Shown here: positions 56,893 through 64,000 of the stretch, one piece after another | Position numbering within the stretch: the first letter of the stretch is position 1 | Layout of the letters: each line of letters starts with the position of its first letter | Assembly: GCA_921293015.1 (NCBI GenBank) | Contig: OV121094.1 | Span: forward strand, 37,570,054 to 37,634,053 | Direction of reading: 5' to 3' | Length of the DNA stretch: 64,000 nucleotides | DNA from: Phorcus lineatus | Taxonomy: Eukaryota; Mollusca; Gastropoda; Trochida; Trochidae | The notes under the pieces: generated by a model | The model's input: the letters and a program-made list of their open reading frames with translations, nothing else | What the model was told of the DNA's origin: nothing | The model's database searches: none | Translations under genes and position numbers: made by a program

Positions 56893-57737
56893 CTCTGATC
56901 GAGTTCAAAAGCCGTTCCCTAAATATCATGTTGAGAGAATTGCATATATGGCCCTTGAACATGTAATTTAATTTTGCTTTTTGAAGAAAGATATGAAATG
57001 TTAGAATACTCCTTTATTTTTTAACGTTAACGGTAATAGTAAAGGTGATCTTACAACAAACAAGTACTTTAATTTACAGAAGAATGACAGCAGTAAAAAT
57101 AAAGTTATAAAACCTTATGACTACAAATGGTTTATATTCAGGAAGTAAAACTGCAAATTGAAAACTAATGCATTTATTGTTTTACTATGGGCAAAACTAC
57201 ATAAACGTTAAATTTGGTTCCTCGACCCTGCACACAGATTACATATTTCTCGTTCTTATCACATTTTTCGTGATAAGAATAATTCCTGTAAGTTCTAATT
57301 CTATTACATCAATCCCGTAGAGCTTGGACGCACAGAAGACTGACTGTGGTTTGGGAAGCCTTTTATCTGAGATAAATCGTGTTGACATGTCCGGAACAAG
57401 TTTGCTACAGGCCAAGATCAGTACTCAGAGTTGTATTATTCATGTTTGCATATTCTGCATATGTTATTCCTTATACATATTATGTTTTTACGATGAGAAA
57501 CGATCATGCTGATTTATGGAACAAGGATTTACGAAAGACCGGAGACCGACTGTCGGACTCATTAACATAAGCACAGTCTTGAAAGTTGAAAAATAATTCA
57601 TTTCAATAATTGCAATTCTATTCAAACACACATTAACACATTTGCGCATACGCCCGACATGTCGAAAGAAGCCAGAGCAAATTTAAGTCTTCCTTTCACT
57701 TTTATCAGTTTGTACATCTTTTCCCCCAAGCTGATCT
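56893..57737. other. Non-coding stretch without recognisable genes
   Basis: Contains a short hairpin, TTCTTATCAC..GTGATAAGAA, near 57254-57285. Nothing else seen. Confidence 0.4.
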
Positions 57738-57994
57738 CCACCACTCCACTGAATACCTTATCGTGGTGTGATGGAGACCCTGAGAGCTCTACCAACCGGA
57801 GCTCACATGCTCCTCTGTCAGGTCACAAAAAATGCACATGTTCATGGGTAGACACCAGACCAATATGAGTCGTTATAAAATCTGCTGTCTTTCTCCCACA
57901 ACGCCTTTCTCACATCCAGTCGATCCCTTTTCTCTCTTGATTTATTTTGAATGATTTCAGTTAAAATCGCGCTAATTACCAACTCACACTCACT
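57738..57994 (+). repeat. SINE-A, diverged
   Basis: CCACTGAATACCTTATCGTG, a deletion of the GCGTGCTTCAGA part, AGCTCACATGCTCCT, TTATAAAATCTGCTGTCTTT and a tail CGCGCTAATTACCAACTCAC. The most decayed copy in the window. Confidence 0.75.
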
Positions 57995-58077
57995 TTCTGA
58001 TCGATCCACTGTCTTCTAAATGCTTTTTATCAGTGTGTTGTAGATATGAAAGCTTATCGAAGACACGAGAAAACTTG

Positions 58078-58340
58078 GTGCACGCGTTCGGCTTAGTTTG
58101 AAGAGGTCCTTTGTTCGAATCCTGCTAGGCAACTTTGTCTGCAGTACGACATGCAGTAAGGGTTGGGTGCAATGCTACACTGAATTTCAGCGTCGTACCA
58201 CTCAATTTTCGTTACTTCCAGCCGATGTTCGCAGGTTTTACAGTAATGCATAGCCACAATGGTGTTGTGGGCTTTCTCCCTGCAGTAATACTACCACCTG
58301 CGATTTAAGTGAAATACTCTTGAAAGCTGCGTTAAACCCC
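58078..58340 (+). repeat. SINE-B, diverged
   Basis: Part of the tRNA-like head (CGTTCGGCTTAGTTTGAAGA, then GTTCGAATCCTGCTAGG), GTGCAATGCTACACTGAATT, GCTTTCTCCCTGCAGTAATA and the tail AAAGCTGCGTTAAACCCCG. Confidence 0.82.
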
Positions 58341-58653
58341 GTATTACATTAAACAGTAGAAAACGGCAAGTTCTAAGCGCTAATAGATAATGGATTTTCG
58401 TTTATGAATAGTTTGCTCAATCTTGCATTTAGATTAAACGTCAATAAAATGTCCTATTTCCATGGCGAAGTTGAGATTAAACATATCATACGCATGTTTT
58501 TTTCAGACATTGCGTTCAAATACATGCGTTTCAATGAATATATAAGACGGAAATAAGGTTTATTTTTGCCTCTGCAAAGAATATGTAGATGACCTGATGG
58601 TTATCAATACACCTGTCCAAGATTGTATATCTCATGCAATGAAAAGTAAAACA

Positions 58654-59038
58654 AATGATACATGTACATCTTGTTATGAATAAGTTACATGAGGAGTTTG
58701 ATGTAAGTAATGATACATGTACATCTTGTTATGAATAAGTTACATGAGGAGTTTGATGTAAGTAATGATACATGTACATCTTGTTATGAATAGGTTACAT
58801 GAGGAGTTTGATGTAAGTAATGATACATGTACATCTTGTTATGAATACGTTACATGAGGAGTTTGATGTAAGTAATGATACATGTACAACTTGTTATGAA
58901 TAGGTTACATGAGGAGTTTGATGTAAGTAATGATACATGTACATCTTGTTATGAATAGGTTACATGAGGAGTTTGATGTAAGTAATGATACATGTACATC
59001 TTGTTATGGATAGGTTACATGAGGAGTTTGATGTAAGT
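58654..59038. repeat. Tandem repeat, 55-bp unit x 7
   Basis: AATGATACATGTACATCTTG opens each unit at 58654, 58709, 58764, 58819, 58874, 58929 and 58984. Each ends GAGGAGTTTGATGTAAGT. Units differ by only a few bases (AATAAG/AATAGG/AATACG/GATAGG), so the array is recent or homogenised. The period is not a multiple of three. Confidence 0.97.
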
Positions 59039-61415
59039 AATGAGCCTCACAGAGAAAGTGAGAAGGTATTCATGCTGTGCATTACTTTGTCAGCGATATC
59101 GGTATTCAGCATCAACACCTCTGTCGCAATGACGTCATCGACGGATCGCATATTCACCTCGGAATGACATTTGTTCATAGCAGGAGAGAGATTTAGGAGA
59201 ACCAAATCATGCAGTAGGTTGGATGCTGAAGCAATTGAAATCCACAGTGAAGAATTATTGAAAGGGCAACAGCTGATACGTGCTTTGGCACATTGTCTTG
59301 ATAGAACATACAACCTTCGCGCGATCGGTTCATTTCCTTGTTTCATTGTTTCAATGTCTTGCCTAAATTACTTTATACATACAGGCATAGCATGTGGCGT
59401 TAACTGTGACACATTTGGAGGTAATACGCCTTGAGAAAATTCTAAGAATCCCAGAATACTGAGGTCATCACATGTTGCTGCTGACGAACACTCTTTGCCT
59501 AATGTGACGTCGCCTGCTTACATTGCTTTCGACTTTGTTTCGTGTTGAAAGTGGTGGGAACAGAATTCATCTATCGTTTTGATTCGTTTTAGGAAACTGT
59601 CAGGACCTCTTGCAAATGACAGATTGTCCTTTGACAGGTTGTGTCGTGACTGGGATCAGCTATCAAGGGTTTTTGGCACCCATCAGTTCCGAAGTTGGTG
59701 ATAATGAAATGAACTCGCTCCTGGCTTAGTCCAACACTGGAGTAACGCGCGTTCATTCCATAACTTTCCAAATTTGGCAAGGCGGTCTTGCCAAAAACTG
59801 AAAGGCGTCCTTTCCACACTAAGGAAAGGTCGCCTTTCCGTTGCCTATCTTTCCAAATCGATTAAGTCAATGAAGCGCGCATAAAATCGCACTTTACGTT
59901 TTTCTCAATTCTAAGCAGTATGGTTGAAAAGGGTTTTTTTATTTCTTATTTGAAACATGAATTTGATTTCATGAAATTACGAGATCATGAAACTGTGTTA
60001 ATCATGGACGTGGAACGATTATTTTTAAATTAATAACCAGGAGAAAAGTGAAATGAAAAGCTGTTAAGAAGTCATTTTGAATTAAGTTAGTAGTTCAACA
60101 TGTATTAAATCGAGTGGTTGAGTGGCATATATAAAGAAACAGTGTCATATTTAATTGGATAACATAGTTCACATATCTATAAAGGTCATCAAAGGGATTT
60201 ACTTTATAGTTATTTAACGTATAACGTGATTGTTATAATAATTTTATGGATAGTTATATGGCACTTTTCCACGCACTGATACATGCTTAAAGTGCATTAC
60301 TCTAAAGGTAACGAATTTGCAAAGCGCTAAATTAAGTAAGGTAAAAATGGAAAGCTGCCTCATATACTTCTTTCATAAATCAATAAAGCATGTGTTAGTT
60401 GATCAGTTAAACATGTGGAACGTACCTTTTCAGTGAATGTATCCACAAGAAAATAAATATCCAAGTCCTTTTTAGCGTAAGAACAGAACGAAAAACCCAT
60501 CACTGATCAGTGGCTAAACAGATAAACGACACAATCTCTACATCCAGCTATCACATTCAAACAATAATGGCGACCAGATGAGAAAAAAAGAGAACCGATG
60601 CAAAATTAGTTTGATAATTTCTTATCTAACCTCTCAGATTTCATTGGATAACAGGATGCGGTAAAGCAGTGTATCCTGTTGTTTCAAGACAGGAGAGACA
60701 CCGTCCTGACAAATCAGACTGATACATGGTCACTTGTCTACAAGCCACCTGCATGTGTTTGTACAGCACGGTTGACACCTGCTCAATACCTGAAGCTGAC
60801 AACTGGTCATAGTCTGATAGGTTTTATTGGTCTGAGATGCTAAATGGTATTATCTGACGCTAACGAGGACTCGTTGTTTTAGTAACATCTGTTAATTTTT
60901 CTAAAATCAGAACAACATAACAATAATAAACTCTCAATTTGCCCATGCTGATCTCAGGAAAATAAGCCACTCACTGTAAAAAATAATATTGAATGCTGGA
61001 TGACATAGATGAAAGAGAATGACCACACAAAATCATTTTTCATAGAGGCACGAAAAAGGATGAACATACATCTTAATAAATAAAAGATCAGCACACACAT
61101 CTCATATGATTTCCTCTGAAATTAAAATATTTAGTGATATTCGGAATTTTACCATGAGTTTATAACAACATGCTGTTTTTTCTATAGTTTGCTTGAGGTA
61201 TCAAGTCAGAACATATTAATGAACATAGAAACCTATGTTTTAAGGTAGAGGAATTTGGATGAGGTACCACTTTTTATAAAATAAACAATTTAACTTAGAA
61301 TAAAGCCACTTTAAGTAAAAGGCATCAAGTTATTTTCATATATAAACAGTTGATATGATAAACTTTTGTCATATGCTCTATTTAGCCATTAATATAAGAA
61401 AACAAGTTTGAAATT
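59039..61415. other. Non-coding stretch without recognisable genes
   Basis: Short open frames at 58985-59434 show no family motif. AAAGGCGTCCTTTCC and GGAAAGGTCGCCTTTCC near 59800-59840 form small palindromes. Nothing else recognised. Confidence 0.35.
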
Positions 61416-61419
61416 AAGA

Positions 61420-61690
61420 ACCCTGCAGAAGCAGGGAGCTTGGATCTAGATGGATCTTGATGTTGTTATAGATAGGATTATTGTTAACTAAATGCTTGTT
61501 AAGGACCCTTCTTTATTTAATGTAAAGTGGGTATGCAGTGTAATCTGTTATTTCTGTTTTGATAATAAAGCTTTTAGAAGAATCCCGGAGTAGCAGTGAG
61601 CTTGGGTCTAGATAAATAAGTCAATCTTGATGTTGTTTTAAATAGGATTACTGTTAACTAAATGCTTGTGAATGACCCAATGTCAATAAT
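61420..61690. repeat. Diverged tandem duplication, about 150-bp unit
   Basis: GAGCTTGGATCTAGATGGAT, ATCTTGATGTTGTTATAGAT and GTTAACTAAATGCTTGTTAA recur about 150 bases later as GAGCTTGGGTCTAGATAAAT, ATCTTGATGTTGTTTTAAAT and GTTAACTAAATGCTTGTGAA. Confidence 0.8.
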
Positions 61691-64000
61691 TTACAGAAGA
61701 ACATTGCAGAAAAGAGTAGGGGATGTCTACATCAGTATTACACTATGTATTCTTAAATGGGGCGTGTACATTTTGACGCTCCAGAAGCAAGAGTGAATGT
61801 GTTTATGAATTTGTTGGATAGAAAGTTTGAAGGGAACTAACCCGAATGCGCCAGACCATTCTTCATTCTGAGGTAAGTGATTGACATCAATAATGCCGAA
61901 ATCAAGGTTATTTTGTTGTATAAAGTACATCTCTTGGTTAGATCAATGCCTACCAAATATAGATCACTGATATTCTAACATAGATTATGAATAACGAGAC
62001 ATATATCTACAGCCACCTTGACTTGCAAATGAATCAGAATTTGTCAAATAATATATTGCTCTCTTCGACTTGAATGCAGCGACCTAAATGAATATAAAAT
62101 GAACGTTTTATATATCCAACATCAGCCCGTTCTTTGGGCGTTAATTATGAAGCCTCTCTTCATTATTTCATATCATTTTGTGATTTTCGCCAAGACATGT
62201 TTTACTATACTAAAGGATTTGATTTAAAGCAATATTATTGGTAATCATAACTTGTCTTCAGTTGAAAAAAGTTAAATGCTAAATTCAGTCCACATGCTGT
62301 TAAATTTAACAGGCAGATATTTTCCAACATAAGGTTCACATGCCATACATGTAGTCATGTGGATGACCAAAAGCATGAATTTTTCTAGTTGAATAAAGAC
62401 ATTCATTGAAATAACCAGCCTTTTCAATATTCGAAAATAATTTTATGATTTCATATTTTTTTAATTCTAACAACAGTATATATATCATTATATTTTCATG
62501 AAACCGTTGGCATACTTTATACTTTGGGGGAGGATATGCCCTATTAATTAATTAATTTCTTATTTTGATCTCGTTAATCTTTGTTGTCAAACAACGTCAC
62601 TTCTTTTGCTGACTCTCTCCCTGCCCCTCACACACGCCCATCAAGTTTATTGTCATGTTGAGATCAGAGAGACATCTTTGATTGTCGGCTAGACTAGGTA
62701 ACGAACGGTTAATTACCATGTAATAAAATTGTGCAACATCCTTTCTCTGAGTTGACAGAGACATCTGTGTAGTTACTTAGCAAGGTAAGCCGTATTATCA
62801 AATTGTATGAGATTGTTTAATAACCATATTTTTATTTCGTACAAAATTTGGACTGGCGAACAAGTCATTTGGCCTATTTCAACGTCGTACCAATACAAAA
62901 TTAAACAATACATGGATACAGAACATAACAACGAATTAGAGAAGTAAAAAACTTGTGAGAACTTGTGCTATAAATAACAAAGCATAGCGAAAATTTTCAA
63001 AATTGTTGCTCAACTGAAGCACGTGATTATAAACGTGAATTAAATTCAAAATAATCTTAGTAATTGAAGAAATCACGAAAATCGTTTACTTATGTGTAAA
63101 AAACGTGTTGAATTGAATTAAGGATGTTTCTTTTCGTTAAGTAGCTCAAATTGCCACTACCGTATAGAACTCTTATCCATGAATATATAAATATATTTTC
63201 TCTTAAAATTTTTGACAAATTAAGAGAAAATGTAACATACTTTGTCAATTTCCGCAAAAACTTCTGGACGTGTCCGATATTTGTCTATTAAATTTTTTGC
63301 ATTCACTACAATCGAGCTTGAGGCGCACTTGATTATTTGACATAATCAAGAGATTGAATGTGAAATGTATGCAACATTATCACATGGTATGAAACCGTTT
63401 GTTGAACGGCAAAGAGAACATTCACAGAAAGACATATGAAGCAAGATCTGGAGCATGTAGAGTTAATAAAAGAAATGTAAGACATCTTATAACATGATAT
63501 AAAACCCGTTGTTGATTGTCTTAACCATCCATTTATTTCACTGTTAGCACACCATGGAAGCAAGTCCAAATTTTACTTATTAGACAGAGGTTAATACGCG
63601 AGGTGAAGTCTTTATTTATAATATTTACCACTCTTAATGGACATGTGCACATATTATAGTATCAGTATGTATAAAGTATCGTCAGTTGATTATAAATATC
63701 CATTAATATGTTTTCATACATCCGTTCCTGTGTTCTTTTACAAAAATAGACTTGATATTATTGATAATGTTACTTTACACGGTGTTTCTAACCGTGACAC
63801 AGAAATTTAAATTATTTCCTTATTTCCTTAAATTTCAAAAGAATTGATACAACATAGGAATTGTCAGAAAACAATCTTATACCGTTTCATGTATGAGCAA
63901 ACCTATCAACAGAAATGAATTGTTCATAAAACTATATTTTAAGGTTTGTATGAGCCGATTGAGCTTTCTATAAAATCTTTTGTGGACATTTGAGGTTTGG
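61691..64000. other. Non-coding stretch without recognisable genes
   Basis: AT-rich with only short open frames lacking family motifs. Nothing recognised to the window end. Confidence 0.4.

Noticed and set aside
58654-59038. CRISPR array
   Set aside because: Units are contiguous 55-bp tandem copies with no variable spacers, in eukaryotic DNA.

Overview
The window is animal nuclear DNA: AT-rich, low in coding density, with introns and GT/AG splice signals, and dense in transposon remnants. The repeat tails of the form CGTTAAAC..AACTCACTCACTC are, from memory, typical of molluscs, especially gastropods. I read it as a mollusc, probably a gastropod; no single-copy host gene confirms this.

No complete host gene is recognisable. 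The one intact long reading frame (49638-52922, 1094 aa) lies between terminal inverted repeats at 48807-48920 and 53341-53462. Its C-terminal half carries the ordered acidic motifs of an XPG/FEN-type nuclease, followed by a cysteine-rich CXC-like domain. I interpret the 4.66-kb unit as an autonomous DNA transposon of the Academ type (XPG-nuclease-bearing) or a relative, apparently undamaged. It is the most interesting object here.

Layout. 1-12.1 kb: non-coding DNA with an (AT)n tract, a TTAA-flanked MITE and old diverged duplications. 12.1-20.3 kb: two SINE-like families (A and B), a MITE (15.8 kb), a nested palindrome (18.67-19.26 kb) and two weak candidate exons. 20.9-23.4 kb: a SINE-A split by a Harbinger-type transposon (Myb/SANT gene on +, DDE transposase fragment on -), itself invaded by another SINE-A. 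24-30 kb: a MITE, a SINE-B, a THAP/DDE_Tnp_4 pseudogene and a second decayed Harbinger. 30.2-38.5 kb: degenerate repeats, a tail-only 65-bp retro-insertion, two MULE-like MITEs with 9-10-bp target duplications, a Tc1-like remnant and another MITE. 38.5-44.8 kb: mostly unassigned. 44.8-46.1 kb: 5'-truncated L1/Tx1-like LINE. 47.7-53.5 kb: tandem repeats, (GA)n, SINE-B and the XPG-nuclease transposon. 53.5-64 kb: repeat fragments, a 55-bp tandem array and long stretches with nothing recognisable.

The nesting and target-site duplications give a relative order of insertions. Calls rest on reading the sequence and on remembered family motifs; no database was searched.
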